A stretch of 43,101 nucleotides of DNA, from positions 48,709 to 91,809 of the forward strand of contig PANQ01000019.1 of NCBI GenBank assembly GCA_002707685.1, read 5' to 3'. The position numbers and the translations under genes are program-made. Each line of letters begins with the position of its first letter. The stretch's first letter is position 1. Of this stretch, positions 16,994 to 24,503 are shown piece by piece. Under the pieces are notes generated by a model. It saw only the letters and a list, made by a program, of their open reading frames with translations. It was not told the DNA's origin and made no database searches. The DNA is from Porticoccus sp. GTDB lineage: Bacteria > Pseudomonadota > Gammaproteobacteria > Pseudomonadales > Porticoccaceae.

Positions 16994-17002
16994 TATTTTG
17001 AC
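16989..17002. promoter_or_regulatory. FleQ-box-like palindrome over the fleQ -35
   Basis: GTCAATATTTTGAC has GTCAA/TTGAC arms around four bases. Read on the minus strand it matches the recalled FleQ consensus GTCaNTAAAtTGAC at all but two defined positions. It covers most of the fleQ -35 hexamer, the position expected for autorepression. Confidence 0.5.
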
Positions 17003-17036
17003 GAGGGTTTTTACGAATGAACTGCTGCAAATCAAT

Positions 17037-17606
17037 CTAGGGACTAGAGGATTTTCTGTAGGCAACCTCGCGCCTGTGGTGTCGGAAAATCAATTTATCC
17101 AGCCACACCTGGACCGACTCACTGAGCCCCAGGTAACGCACTCTTGCCCACCCTCTACGATAATCATCTGGGCTGCTGACCACTTCGCCATAAAAACACA
17201 GGGGCTTTGGTGTACCGCGCTGAATATAAACCTGTACAAATACGATTGAACCGGGCTCGGGAACACTCCCATCCTGCCAATCGACCTGCGCAGAAGAGAC
17301 AGTCACCCGGGAAATATCGGGGATATCCAGCTGGCTGTATATCAACTGACCAACCAGATCCAACAGCAGGTTTAGCTTCAGATCCAGGCGGGCCAGCTCT
17401 TGGGAAAGCGCAGGGTTGCTGCTGTCTGATGTCTCTTTGGAAAATTCGCTGATGGCAGATACGGCCCGCGGAAAGGATTCGTTGGATTCATTGACCAACG
17501 CAAGGTGTGCTTCATCGGGCTGATAATCGATTTTTGACCAGGCAATGGAGATATTGTCGGTAAAGGAAAGGGCGCTTGCTGACTCCTCGGATTTGTCCAC
17601 GTCCAA
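17037..17606 (-). CDS. PilZ-like protein of the atypical/tetrameric (tPilZ) type
   Basis: This 189-residue protein has an acidic N-terminus, a helical heptad-rich segment (about 65-93, with ELARLDLKLNLLLDLVGQLI) and a C-terminal beta-rich domain (98-175) ending RGWARVRYLGLSESVQVWLDKLIF. That layout matches atypical PilZ proteins found in flagellar clusters of xanthomonads and other gammas. It lacks the RxxxR and (D/N)xSxxG c-di-GMP motifs, so it may act by protein contacts rather than nucleotide binding. The start is a TTG at 17606, with AGAGGA about ten bases upstream and no in-frame ATG. It lies between fliT and fleQ; a lone TATACT (17689-17684) is the only promoter-like element upstream. 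Confidence 0.7.
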   Translation of the reverse strand: MDVDKSEESASALSFTDNISIAWSKIDYQPDEAHLALVNESNESFPRAVSAISEFSKETSDSSNPALSQELARLDLKLNLLLDLVGQLIYSQLDIPDISRVTVSSAQVDWQDGSVPEPGSIVFVQVYIQRGTPKPLCFYGEVVSSPDDYRRGWARVRYLGLSESVQVWLDKLIFRHHRREVAYRKSSSP

Positions 17607-17750
17607 AATAAAGGCATCCTCTTATATATTTCGGCTCTGAAATGCATGGAACCAAACGGGAAACACGAGTTTAAACCCTTTTGAGTATAGATCAATCTTA
17701 AGGCACTGAGGGAAAAAGCAGCTCAGACGACAATACGAAACGTATGGGAA

Positions 17751-17768
17751 AAGACGTGCTCCGGCACG
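17751..17768 (-). terminator. Possible terminator after fliT
   Basis: CGTGC-CGGA-GCACG forms a 5-bp hairpin on the minus strand followed by TCTTTT, about 30 bases past the fliT stop. The T-run is short, so termination would be partial. Confidence 0.4.
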
Positions 17769-17799
17769 GAACTAACAGATCGAGAGGCTTTTTGTGTAA

Positions 17800-18153
17800 T
17801 TAACGATTATTGCCCACCTCATGGTAACTGCCCATGGCTTTACGGTTCCGCGTGTATTCCAATCCCTGGACCATAACCTGCTCCCTTGCCACTTTTAACC
17901 GGGACATCAACTCTTCATTCAGGTGCAAAAGAGCCGCGACCGCTTCGGCGACCAGAACCGAGTCCGGCAGTCCGGAAGTTTGTGAGAAACAGACGGCGAG
18001 TCCATCCCGCCGCCGCTGTTCCAGTTTCGTCACCTCTGACCACTCGTTGTTCTCCGCGCAGCTCAGCATCTGCTTGGTAATAGTCAACACCTCAGCCAGG
18101 AGGCGACACTGATGAGCCTGGGAAAGAGATTCGTGGACGACTGCTGCAGTCAT
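17800..18153 (-). CDS. fliT: Flagellar chaperone FliT-like protein
   Basis: FliT-type proteins are export chaperones for the cap protein FliD. The 117-residue product is almost all helix, with a hydrophobic heptad pattern and the internal stretch NNEWSEVTKLEQRRRDGL typical of the family. Its ATG overlaps the fliS stop by 4 bases in the order fliD-fliS-fliT, as in Pseudomonas. Sequence conservation in this family is low, so the call leans on size and context. Confidence 0.82.
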   Translation of the reverse strand: MTAAVVHESLSQAHQCRLLAEVLTITKQMLSCAENNEWSEVTKLEQRRRDGLAVCFSQTSGLPDSVLVAEAVAALLHLNEELMSRLKVAREQVMVQGLEYTRNRKAMGSYHEVGNNR

Positions 18154-18551
18154 GATTGCATGCTCCTCGCCTCAGCAGGAACAGATTCCCAGCCGGCCTT
18201 GACTTCTTTTAACAGCGCACTGACTTCATCCAATACCGCTGTATCCGACGAAACACCTGCTTCCACAAGTCGCCTTTCAATATAATCGTAAAGCGAACCT
18301 AGATTTGCGGCGATCTCACCTCCCCGCTGATAATCCAGGCTGGCACGCATCCCATCCACAATGGCAATAACACTGCTGAGCAATTCACCCTTGCGGGCAA
18401 TCTCATTTCGGTTGATTGCACCCTTTGCCGAAGCCAACCTGTCCAGTGCACCTTCCAGTAACTTGGCGATTAAGTGGTGAGGCGTTGCATCCACGATTCC
18501 GGTCTGCAACCCGACACTTTTATACTGGTTTAACGCTGATGCATAGTTCAT
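18150..18551 (-). CDS. fliS: Flagellin export chaperone FliS
   Basis: FliS binds the C-terminus of flagellin and prevents it polymerising in the cytoplasm. The 133-residue product has the family pattern: N-terminal ALNQYKSVGLQTGIVDATPHH-like segment (about residues 5-26), LIAKLLEGALDRLASAKGAI and the LxYRRGGEIAANLGSLYDYIE-type middle, where it reads LDYQRGGEIAANL. It starts 20 bases after fliD and overlaps fliT. Confidence 0.97.
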   Translation of the reverse strand: MNYASALNQYKSVGLQTGIVDATPHHLIAKLLEGALDRLASAKGAINRNEIARKGELLSSVIAIVDGMRASLDYQRGGEIAANLGSLYDYIERRLVEAGVSSDTAVLDEVSALLKEVKAGWESVPAEARSMQS

Positions 18552-18571
18552 TGACTACCTCTTGACTGATA

Positions 18572-20614
18572 CTAGTTGTTTTTGTTGAGCAGCTGACCGG
18601 AGCCCGGCAAGGAGGCCAACTGCTGCGTCAGAAAATCACTGGTCGTCTGCAGTTGGGCAAGCAGAGAATCCAGTGCATTGAATTGGTTTCTATAACGAAT
18701 TTCCAGAGCTTCCATCTTGCGATCAAGCACTTCCTTTTGATCACCAATACCCTCTATGCGCGACTGAATCCCCTCTGTGCGCGAATCCAGTAGGCCATCG
18801 GTCGCCAGAAAAGACGTAATCAGGGTATTCAGCTGGTATGCAATGCCACGTGAAAAATCAACTGCGCCGCGTGGTCCCGTAGAACCGTCTGCAATCAGGA
18901 GTTGCAGCCCTTCAGCTTTGCTGCCCACAGCCCCTTTTAGTGTTTGCCCCCTGCGGGGGCCCGCCCCCCCGCCGATGGTGCCCGCCACATCAATACCGGC
19001 AACACCTGCTCCGGTTGAAAATCCCAGTTGCGCAGTAGTATTGGTATCGACAGAGAGAACTTCTATTGTCGAGAAAGACCCATAATTATTAGATGTGATT
19101 TCAAAATGGTCATTGACGAATTGCACGGACACCAGGGCGCCGGCATTGACCAGCGCAGTGTCACCGTTAATCCTTGCCTGTAACTCGTCGGCAAGTTCAG
19201 CGCCCGATGCGTAATTGCCCTGGGTTAACAAAATCTCGCTGGATGTCACACCATTAACACTCAGCACCAGGCTATTATTTTCACTATCAATGTTGAGCGG
19301 AAAAAAACTTGGCGAAGCGGTTAGCTGACCACGGGTCGCCATCTGGGTAATATCGATATCATGGCTGGCGACTGCTGTCGCCGCCGTCGATGTAATATAT
19401 TTTATGGTCCCGTCCGATGGCCGGCCTACTGCGGCAAAAACTCCGACGATATCATCAAAAGCATTTTCCAGCGCAGCATCAAAACGACTGCTATTAATGG
19501 CCAGCTTGCCATCGCCATCGGTGGTGATACCCAGCTCACTCAGGCTGCTGAAGGAACCACCAAAACCCTCGGCGGAATCAGTGATGGCCCGACGCACCTG
19601 ACTGGCAATCGAACGGGCTGAAAAATCTCCCTGCAGTGGCCCGGCAACACCGGTCTCAGGATCATAGGCGGTGAGACTGTTAACGGTAGAAATATAGTTG
19701 TTATAACCGCTGACAAAACTCTGGATGGCGGACTTGACCGCCTCGCGGTCTTGCGCAACGGTAACGGTCACCGGGGAAGTTCCAGTGACATCCTTGAGGG
19801 TAATATCCAGCCCCTCAATAACGCCGCTGGCTCTATTCTCACTACTGCGTATGGACAACCCATTGACCGTGAACAGGGCGTCGTGGGCAGCGACTGTCTG
19901 GGCAAGATTGGTTGCACTGCCATTAAAGGACAATGCAGACAGGCCAGCACTATCCAGGTCGTTATTATCACCAGTATCAGTAACGCTTATTTCGAGACTG
20001 TTTTTCTCGCCGCCATCATCGGATCCAATCAACAAACGATAGCCAGACTCATCGTTGACGATCACTGCCGTAACGCCGATTTTTGCGCCGTTAATTGCAT
20101 CCCGGACACCAGTCAAAGTGTTGTTCTCGGAATCGATGGTTATCGTCGCCGTGCCCTTTTCAGGGTTGACCGTAAAGCCATCGTAACTCTCGGGACCGGG
20201 GTCCGGAGAGGTATAGTCGGTGCTGCCAAAACGAATGGTCAGTGTTCCCGTGCCGACCAGGTCTGAAGTACTGGCATAACCGGTACTGGCCAGTGAGTGT
20301 GACGATGCCAGCTGACTGACAGACAGGCTATAACTGCCCGAAGCTGCAGTACTGTTCGCAGACGCCACAACCGCATCCGTATTACTGGAGGTCGTTGTGC
20401 GCTGGCCAAAGCTGGAGAGTTTATTCAGGCTGGAAATACTGTCCTGGAATGTAGAGAGAGCACTTTTGAGGCTGCCAAAACCCGACAGTTCTGCGGTTAG
20501 AGCGGACTCACGGGCCACCAGTCTGGTTTCTACCGGTGAGCGTTGGGCTGAAATCAACTGGGTAACCAGCGACTCAATGTCCAGTCCCGACCCTATTCCC
20601 GTCGCCGTTAACAT
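18572..20614 (-). CDS. fliD: Flagellar filament cap protein FliD (enlarged)
   Basis: FliD forms the cap at the filament tip and folds incoming flagellin. The N-terminal domain (1-100) has GIGSGLDIESLVTQLISAQR; the FliD_C region spans about 245-400 and resumes at 570-665 with GPRGAVDFSRGIAYQLN and the terminal coiled coil. Between about 405 and 570 an extra domain (with SHDIDITQMATRGQLT and LVLSVNGVTSSEIL) resembles flagellin/FliD hook-IN repeats. At 680 residues it is roughly 200 longer than the P. aeruginosa protein. A sigma-54 promoter lies upstream, and fliS and fliT follow. Confidence 0.95.
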   Translation of the reverse strand: MLTATGIGSGLDIESLVTQLISAQRSPVETRLVARESALTAELSGFGSLKSALSTFQDSISSLNKLSSFGQRTTTSSNTDAVVASANSTAASGSYSLSVSQLASSHSLASTGYASTSDLVGTGTLTIRFGSTDYTSPDPGPESYDGFTVNPEKGTATITIDSENNTLTGVRDAINGAKIGVTAVIVNDESGYRLLIGSDDGGEKNSLEISVTDTGDNNDLDSAGLSALSFNGSATNLAQTVAAHDALFTVNGLSIRSSENRASGVIEGLDITLKDVTGTSPVTVTVAQDREAVKSAIQSFVSGYNNYISTVNSLTAYDPETGVAGPLQGDFSARSIASQVRRAITDSAEGFGGSFSSLSELGITTDGDGKLAINSSRFDAALENAFDDIVGVFAAVGRPSDGTIKYITSTAATAVASHDIDITQMATRGQLTASPSFFPLNIDSENNSLVLSVNGVTSSEILLTQGNYASGAELADELQARINGDTALVNAGALVSVQFVNDHFEITSNNYGSFSTIEVLSVDTNTTAQLGFSTGAGVAGIDVAGTIGGGAGPRRGQTLKGAVGSKAEGLQLLIADGSTGPRGAVDFSRGIAYQLNTLITSFLATDGLLDSRTEGIQSRIEGIGDQKEVLDRKMEALEIRYRNQFNALDSLLAQLQTTSDFLTQQLASLPGSGQLLNKNN

Positions 20615-20691
20615 CTGACACTTCCTACCACGGTTAAACTGAATGTCCGGTTCATACGCACGCCTTTAAAAGTTAAACCCGCAGATAAACA

Positions 20692-20708
20692 AGCAAACAG
20701 GGTGCCAA
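20692..20708 (-). promoter_or_regulatory. Sigma-54 promoter of fliDST
   Basis: The minus strand reads TTGGCACCCTGTTTGCTTG. GG (20706-20705) and GC (20694-20693) are separated by 10 bases, with a near-perfect TGGCAC and TTGCT. The predicted start near 20681 gives a leader of about 67 bases. It sits just past the flaG stop, so fliDST can be made without flagellin transcription. Confidence 0.85.
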
Positions 20709-20730
20709 CCAGACTCAATAAAAGAAAAAA

Positions 20731-21123
20731 TTAACCCTCGCCCCTGACAAACAATCCCTTACTGTTTCCGGCACCGATTTCCGCCAGATAATGGGCAAGT
20801 GCAACGGCTTCTTCCCGGGGGATCTGGCGGATAATTTCCTTGGATTCACTATCGATTACGGTGACAACCGTACTACCGGTTGTCTCATCTACCTTGAATT
20901 GCAGATCACGGGAAATCTGTTGCACATAATCAGATATATGACTTACCGCTGCCACAAGCTCTACAGTGGACGACTCTCTGTTTTGTTCATCGCTTTTCTC
21001 CGGAGAAACATTGCCGCCGACGGGCAATTCTTGCCGGTCTACAGTCAATTCCATCGCTTTGACAGGTTGGCTGTTGGCAATAGCTTTCAGGGCAGGTCCG
21101 GGAATAGTTATAGATTCTGGCAT
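20731..21123 (-). CDS. flaG: FlaG family protein
   Basis: FlaG proteins affect filament length in several polar flagellates; their mechanism is unclear. The 130-residue product has a variable polar N-terminus (1-50) and the conserved C-terminal domain (about 58-128) with VAAVSHISDYVQQISRDLQFKVDETTG-type sequence and EIIRQIPREEAVALAHYLAE. The ATG at 21123 has GGAG upstream. It lies between fliC and fliD as in Pseudomonas (where it is called fleL or flaG) and probably depends on read-through past the fliC hairpins. Confidence 0.93.
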   Translation of the reverse strand: MPESITIPGPALKAIANSQPVKAMELTVDRQELPVGGNVSPEKSDEQNRESSTVELVAAVSHISDYVQQISRDLQFKVDETTGSTVVTVIDSESKEIIRQIPREEAVALAHYLAEIGAGNSKGLFVRGEG

Positions 21124-21164
21124 GGCGGCACTCCATCAATATAAGGTGCTATGGCCGGGCAGAA

Positions 21165-21185
21165 AGGGGTGGCATAGCCACCCCT
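21165..21185 (-). terminator. Strong hairpin terminator after fliC
   Basis: AGGGGTGGC-TAT-GCCACCCCT is a perfect 9-bp stem with a 3-base loop, followed on the minus strand by TTTCT. It lies about 35 bases past the fliC stop. The T-run is short, allowing some read-through into flaG. Confidence 0.7.
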
Positions 21186-21195
21186 CTACCTGTTT

Positions 21196-21218
21196 GATCT
21201 TTTCAGATTGAAAAGATC
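21196..21218 (-). other. Perfect inverted repeat directly after the fliC stop
   Basis: GATCTTTTCA and TGAAAAGATC are perfect 10-base arms around a 3-base loop, beginning two bases after the fliC stop codon. With the next hairpin it makes a double stem-loop at the 3' end of the flagellin mRNA, likely protecting it from exonucleases. Confidence 0.6.
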
Positions 21219-21219
21219 A

Positions 21220-22977
21220 TTACTGCAACAGGGCCAAAACATTCTGTGGCAGTGCGTTAGCCTGAGCCAGCATTGCCGTACCCGCCTGCTGCAGAATTTG
21301 AGCACGGGTCAACGCTGCAGTTTCTGAGGCAAAATCGGCATCCTGAATCCGCGACCTGGAAGCACTCAGGTTTTCGGAGGTCGTTTGTATACTGGCAATG
21401 ACCGATTCAAAGCGGTTCTGGATCGCACCCAGAGAGGCTCGCGAGCTGTTAATCGCTGTCAGAGCACTATCCACCGACTGGATGGCAGCATTTGCACCAG
21501 CGACACTGGAGATATCCGTATTCGCCAGAGTCGTTCCCACCAGCGTGTCTGCAGTAGTGGTGCCCGCAGTCAACCCGGCATTAGCAGGTGTAGCCCCGCC
21601 GATAACCAGATCCCCGTCAGCTGAAGTAATGCTGCTGACAAGACCGCGATAGGTATCGCCAGTGGCGGCCAGACCTTCAGCCGCACCTTCTGTGCCACCT
21701 TCAGCCAGAACAATATTGCTGCCATCATCCTTGGTGATATCCAGGGTGGTGGCCGTAGGAGCAGACGCTGTATAGCCAGCGAGAGAGTTAATCAATCCCG
21801 CAATTTCAGTGGCTGTAATTGTCCCGTCTGCGCCCACTGCAGAAAGATCCAGGGCAGTACCATCAACCGACAATGTATAATCGGGAGCAACCGCTGTCAC
21901 CGCCGGGGTGCCACCGGTAGTCTCGGACTCAGTCACACTGGCAGCCACACCCCCTAATGTGCTGGTGCTGGTATCAAAGGTAATGGCAGTACCATCCGCT
22001 TTGGAAAGAACCAGGTCACCACCGGCCAAGGTGCCGGAGGTGATGCTGTATGCACCTGAACTGGCTGCGATAAAGGCTGCAAAATCTGAATCGATCTCTG
22101 TTGCAATTGCACCAGTGGCGACAGTCTCGGTGTCTGCCAGGGTCACATTGACAGCCTCTACACCATCAATGGTCAGAATAAACTGTTGACCGTTGGCATC
22201 GGCTGTACCGGCAATCCCGGTAACCGTATTTTCAGTCGGCGAAGCGAGTGAACCGGCCGTGCCCACCACATCGGCAAAGGCGATACCTGTCTGGGCATTG
22301 GTAGCTGTGGCACTCAGGCCAATATCTGCAGCGGTTATCGCATCGGCAATCGCTTTTGCATCTGCCGTAGCGGAGATCGCAAAGCCATTGACAGTCAGAT
22401 CACCATCAGTAAAGCCTGCCTGTACCGCTGTTCCAGGTGCCGCCATATTGGCACCAGTCGATTGACCAAGCGATGAGGTTCGTGCACTGGTGATGCTGGA
22501 AATACTGACAGTCTCCCCGGCATTGGCACCCACCTGAAAAACCTGTGAAGCAAAAGATCCATTCAGCAGCTTGACGCCATTAAAAGAACTGGTTGATGCC
22601 ACCCGGTCAATTTCAGCGACCAGCTCGGCAACTTCGGCTTGAAGGGCAGCGCGGTCGCTTGAGCTGTTAGTGGCGTTGGCAGATTGCACTGACAATTCGC
22701 GAATACGTTGCAGGTTATTGGTGATCTGCGACAAATCACCCTCAGCCGTCTGTGAGAGAGATATCCCATCGTTGGCATTGCGGGCAGCCTGGTTCAGGCC
22801 CCGGATCTGGGTAGTAAAACGCTCAGAAATTGCCAAACCCGCAGCATCATCTTTTGCGCTGTTAATACGCAAGCCTGAAGAGAGGCGTTGCAGTGCTGTG
22901 CTCAAATCACCCTGGGATGAATTCAGGTTGCGCTGCGCTGTGAGCGAAGCAATATTGGTATTGATTACCTGTGCCAT
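21220..22977 (-). CDS. fliC: Flagellin FliC
   Basis: This is the filament subunit. From the ATG at 22977 it has 585 residues: the conserved N-terminal D0/D1 region (1-140) beginning [18 protein letters not shown] with [19 protein letters not shown], a long Ala/Thr/Gly/Asp-rich variable region (about 170-490) with beta-type repeats, and the C-terminal D1/D0 region (about 495-585) ending [16 protein letters not shown]. The variable region has few basic residues, as in many marine flagellins. In-frame codons up to 23019 are rejected; the ATG has GAGGA upstream. Expression is sigma-28 dependent. It is the only flagellin gene in the window. Confidence 0.98.
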   Translation of the reverse strand: MAQVINTNIASLTAQRNLNSSQGDLSTALQRLSSGLRINSAKDDAAGLAISERFTTQIRGLNQAARNANDGISLSQTAEGDLSQITNNLQRIRELSVQSANATNSSSDRAALQAEVAELVAEIDRVASTSSFNGVKLLNGSFASQVFQVGANAGETVSISSITSARTSSLGQSTGANMAAPGTAVQAGFTDGDLTVNGFAISATADAKAIADAITAADIGLSATATNAQTGIAFADVVGTAGSLASPTENTVTGIAGTADANGQQFILTIDGVEAVNVTLADTETVATGAIATEIDSDFAAFIAASSGAYSITSGTLAGGDLVLSKADGTAITFDTSTSTLGGVAASVTESETTGGTPAVTAVAPDYTLSVDGTALDLSAVGADGTITATEIAGLINSLAGYTASAPTATTLDITKDDGSNIVLAEGGTEGAAEGLAATGDTYRGLVSSITSADGDLVIGGATPANAGLTAGTTTADTLVGTTLANTDISSVAGANAAIQSVDSALTAINSSRASLGAIQNRFESVIASIQTTSENLSASRSRIQDADFASETAALTRAQILQQAGTAMLAQANALPQNVLALLQ

Positions 22978-23003
22978 AACTATTTTCCTCTTTGTTTTCC
23001 TTT

Positions 23004-23033
23004 CCGTCTGGCAGATCAAGGCCTTTCAGACGG
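23004..23033 (-). promoter_or_regulatory. Hairpin and GGA motifs in the fliC mRNA leader
   Basis: CCGTCTG and CAGACGG form a 7-bp stem around 16 bases, immediately upstream of a purine-rich ribosome-binding stretch that contains three GGA motifs (ACGGA, AAGGA, GAGGA). Clustered GGA motifs at a start site are the hallmark of CsrA/RsmA targets. Binding itself is inference. Confidence 0.4.
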
Positions 23034-23093
23034 CTGTTTCTTCGACGCTGGAATCTCTCATCGACGACGGATACGTTGCGATCGATAACCTGT

Positions 23094-23120
23094 ATATCGA
23101 CCGACGAGGAAAGTTCTTTA
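23094..23120 (-). promoter_or_regulatory. Sigma-28 (FliA) promoter of fliC
   Basis: TAAAGAAC (23120-23113), 11 bases, then GTCGATAT (23101-23094) on the minus strand closely match the TAAAGTTT-N11-GCCGATAA consensus. The predicted start near 23087 leaves a leader of about 110 bases. Confidence 0.85.
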
Positions 23121-23288
23121 GCTTTTTTTTAGAATTTTTTTCAATCCATTGATTTAAAGAAGAAAGTGTGACGGTCTCTACAGTTCAAACAACAAAATGC
23201 GATGCCTATCACAAAAGAAGGCGGACAAACCAGTATTGCCGACACAGCAACTACCTGGCCTGAAAGGAAAGCAAACAGGATGGGGCTA

Positions 23289-24491
23289 TTACAGATAATT
23301 AAACAGGGATAATCCCTGGACTTTCACATAAGCCTGCTGGGCGGCCTGCAATGCGGTTAACTGCAGGTTAAGTTCACTGATGGCCTGCGCATAATCGAGG
23401 TCCTGCACACTGGAAAGTGTCTGCTCCAATTGCAGATTAAAGTCCTCATTCAGCGACTGCTGATTTTCCACCTGATTCTGGCGAACTCCCACGTCAGCTC
23501 TAACTGCAAGCATGTGTCCAATGGCCTGATCGAGATTATTCAATCCACGTCCCATGGCATTGTTGACCGAAGCCACTCCGGCGGGGGAATCAACCGCACT
23601 GGCCAGGGAATCTGCAATAGCCTGAATGCTGGCAAACATGCCTTCACGGGCAGAGGGAAAGACCTCAAAACGATCACCATCGACAGGGAGGCCGCCAACC
23701 TGAATGCTGGCTCCGGCAAAATTGATTTCGTCACCCTCCTGATAGTTACCGCTGGTCAACAGGGCATTGGAGGAATCCCGCACTTCATATGTCACCGGAT
23801 CACCGGGAAGCGCCTGACTGAAAGTGATTGAATAAGTATCCCGAATAAAATTGCCGTCAACCGTGGCACTGCCAATTACTCCTGTGCCGGCATTGGCGGC
23901 GTCAGGCTTCACATCAAAGCGGCCATTACCGGTGGGCACAGCCATAAAGACATTAAACCCGGAATCCCTTACCGCCACCTGGGATGACTTGCCCAACTGC
24001 AGGAATCGTTGACCATCATCACCCTGGTAGGCGTACTGACCGTTTTGCCGTGTAAACGGCACTGCGTCGGCCTGAAACCCGGCAAAAATATATTCACCTT
24101 CCGAGTCTCGGGTATTGGCCAGCGACTGGAGCTGTTCAAGCAACCCTTCTATTTCCACACTCGCACTGCGGCGGGTTTCAACGGACTGGGAGGCATTGTT
24201 GGCCTGAACCACCAACTCCCTGACCCGTTGCAGCACATTGCCTACATTGGCAAGCACCGTATCTTCCAGTGCCAGCTGCCCCTCGGCCAAATTACCATTG
24301 CGCTGATACTGATCCAGCAACGCCATATCTTCATTGAGATTCAAAATCTGCACAGCCGCTACCGGATCATCTGAGGGAACCTGGATACGCTTGCCAGTAG
24401 CCAGCTGTTGTTCCGTTTTGGCCAACTTGCTCTGCTGATCAAGTATTCCCGAAATTCCCTGCTGAAAGATTTGTACACTGGATAAACGCAT
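23289..24491 (-). CDS. flgL: Hook-filament junction protein FlgL (HAP3)
   Basis: FlgL is the second junction protein between hook and filament and is flagellin-like. From the ATG at 24491 it has 400 residues, beginning MRLSSVQIFQQGISGI with the conserved QLATGKRIQVPSDDPVAA segment, and ending in a flagellin-like C-terminal helix with AISELNLQLTALQAAQQAYVKV-type sequence. AGGTGGG lies eight bases upstream. A GTG four codons earlier, at 24503, is an alternative start. It follows flgK by 12 bases and ends the long flg operon. Confidence 0.96.
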   Translation of the reverse strand: MRLSSVQIFQQGISGILDQQSKLAKTEQQLATGKRIQVPSDDPVAAVQILNLNEDMALLDQYQRNGNLAEGQLALEDTVLANVGNVLQRVRELVVQANNASQSVETRRSASVEIEGLLEQLQSLANTRDSEGEYIFAGFQADAVPFTRQNGQYAYQGDDGQRFLQLGKSSQVAVRDSGFNVFMAVPTGNGRFDVKPDAANAGTGVIGSATVDGNFIRDTYSITFSQALPGDPVTYEVRDSSNALLTSGNYQEGDEINFAGASIQVGGLPVDGDRFEVFPSAREGMFASIQAIADSLASAVDSPAGVASVNNAMGRGLNNLDQAIGHMLAVRADVGVRQNQVENQQSLNEDFNLQLEQTLSSVQDLDYAQAISELNLQLTALQAAQQAYVKVQGLSLFNYL

Positions 24492-24503
24492 ATTGGCACC
24501 CAC

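Larger units (their letters stand above)
22978..23288. other. Intergenic region between fliC and flgL
   Basis: This 311-bp stretch holds the fliC leader (22978 to about 23087) and sigma-28 promoter (23094-23120). The remaining 23121-23288 is AT-rich; I see no gene and no convincing terminator for the flg operon in it. Confidence 0.6.

Noticed and set aside
21398-22465. Plus-strand ORFs opposite fliC
   Set aside because: Ala/Val/Ser-rich translations are the reverse reading of the repetitive flagellin variable region.
21700-22500. Internal repetitive sequence in fliC as a DNA repeat or CRISPR
   Set aside because: It is coding beta-repeat sequence with drift between copies; there are no regularly spaced identical repeats.
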